From Corynebacterium sp. HMSC036D02 (GTDB lineage Bacteria; Actinomycetota; Actinomycetes; Mycobacteriales; Mycobacteriaceae), in the NCBI RefSeq assembly GCF_001836165.1, contig NZ_KV827677.1:62001-126000 (forward strand): a stretch of 64,000 bases of DNA, read 5' to 3'. Positions 63,358-64,000 of this stretch are shown piece by piece. Each line of letters begins with the position of its first letter. The first letter of the stretch is position 1. A program made the position numbers and the translations under genes. The notes beneath the pieces are model-generated. The model did not search any database and had not been told where the DNA came from. It worked only from the letters and a program-made list of their open reading frames with translations.

Positions 63358-64000
63358 TTAACCAAAGAGGGCTTGAGCGTTGGCATAACGCTTGGCCGGA
63401 ACCACCTTTAGCTTGCCCACAGCATCTTCGAGCGGCACGAGGTCGATGTTTTCTCCGTGCAGGGCCACACACATACCGGACTGGCCGTTGTGCGCAGCGC
63501 GGGCGGCATGAGTGCCGTAGCGGGTTGCCAGGACGCGGTCATATGCAGTCGGCGTACCACCGCGCTGGATGTGGCCAAGGACGGTGGTGCGCACGTCATA
63601 ACCAGTGCGCTTCTTGATCTCATCACCGATGACCTGGCCAATACCATTGAAGGTCTGGTGGCCGAACTGGTCCACACCGCCTTCTTCGAAGTCCATGGTG
63701 CCTTCCTTGGGCAGGGCGCCTTCGGCAACGCAGACAATGCCGTACTTCTCACCCATCTGGAAGCGGCGCTCCATTGCCTTGGTGATATCTGCGATATCGA
63801 AAGGAACCTCAGGGATCACCGTGTAGTGTGCACCGCCAGCCATGCCGGCGTGCAACGCGATCCAACCAACGTGGCGGCCCATGACCTCAACGATGAGGAT
63901 GCGGTCGTGGGATTCAGCGGTGGTGTGGAGACGATCGATCGCATCGGTAGCGACGGAGACCGCGGTGTCGAAGCCAAAGGTATAGTCCGTTGCATTGACG
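63358..64000 (-). CDS. pfkA: 6-phosphofructokinase, C-terminal part (5' end outside window)
   Basis: The frame is open from the window edge and covers about the last 213 residues of an ATP-type phosphofructokinase. It has [23 protein letters not shown] (in part: [17 protein letters not shown]), the substrate-binding [19 protein letters not shown] (in part: [13 protein letters not shown]), the [10 protein letters not shown] segment and [19 protein letters not shown] (in part: [15 protein letters not shown]). The whole enzyme would be about 340 residues. Internal ATG 63882 is not the true start. Confidence 0.95.
   Translation of the reverse strand, partial: VNATDYTFGFDTAVSVATDAIDRLHTTAESHDRILIVEVMGRHVGWIALHAGMAGGAHYTVIPEVPFDIADITKAMERRFQMGEKYGIVCVAEGALPKEGTMDFEEGGVDQFGHQTFNGIGQVIGDEIKKRTGYDVRTTVLGHIQRGGTPTAYDRVLATRYGTHAARAAHNGQSGMCVALHGENIDLVPLEDAVGKLKVVPAKRYANAQALFG

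Overview
The window is a chromosomal segment of a Corynebacterium (Actinomycetota) of roughly 58-60% G+C. The main reasons are recognisably corynebacterial proteins (the IclR-type regulator divergent from leuCD, the LysG/LysE pair, an oxaloacetate-decarboxylase-like FAH protein, a GluRS plus GatB route to Gln-tRNA), the gene order, and many start codons preceded at 6-8 bp by a TAnnnT -10 element, as in the leaderless mRNAs common in this genus. Species cannot be fixed from the sequence alone.

Layout. 1-2.2 kb: the tail of an unknown gene, then four overlapping YbjN-like genes of alternating type (A-B-A-B). 2.2-15.4 kb: housekeeping genes, mostly on the minus strand: PPK2, a TauE/SafE permease, coaD, rsmD, recG, a DhaL/FakA-like protein, ung, thiL, ddl and gpsA, with a DUF3515 protein and a MutT1-like Nudix/phosphatase fusion on the plus strand. 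15.4-20.4 kb: leuCD and its divergent regulator, a secreted S1 protease, a His-rich metal-binding protein and a lipoprotein. 20.4-24.4 kb: two identical tRNA-Glu(CTC) genes flank a 2-kb segment with a membrane-protein/winged-helix pair and a small hydrolase; then tRNA-Gln(CTG) and gltX.

24.5-33.4 kb is the most striking region: a seven-gene plus-strand operon of the anchored-repeat ABC transporter type. It has a Zn/Mn-type binding lipoprotein, an ATPase, a permease and four membrane-anchored surface proteins that share one repeat domain. The same domain, with its two halves in swapped order, interrupts the binding protein. 33.4-51.1 kb holds isochorismate synthase, odx, a DnaQ-like exonuclease with a cNMP/CBS/DUF294 protein, leuB, serA, a CWB2-like lipoprotein overlapping a solitary DUF262 protein, ilvBNC behind an attenuator with a 17-codon leader peptide, a PH-domain protein, ilvD and a GT87-type mannosyltransferase.

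51.1-53.9 kb is a broken IS30-family element. The middle of its transposase gene is replaced by an A+T-richer two-gene cargo: a secreted DUF6973-like protein and a lipoprotein. 53.9-64 kb: a second winged-helix/membrane-protein pair, a DoxX protein, lysG/lysE, a YkvI-like transporter, an alcohol dehydrogenase with an operator-like palindrome over its promoter, gatB, an AspT-family transporter and the C-terminal part of pfkA, cut by the window edge.

Functional links: leuCD, leuB, ilvBNC, ilvD and serA give a strong branched-chain amino acid/serine theme with two visible control devices (a palindrome in the leuC/regulator gap and the ilvB attenuator). gltX, tRNA-Glu, tRNA-Gln and gatB fit synthesis of Gln-tRNA by transamidation. 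The accessory content of most interest is the anchored-repeat transporter, the IS30 cargo, the YbjN cluster, the solitary DUF262 protein and the two regulator/membrane-protein modules.
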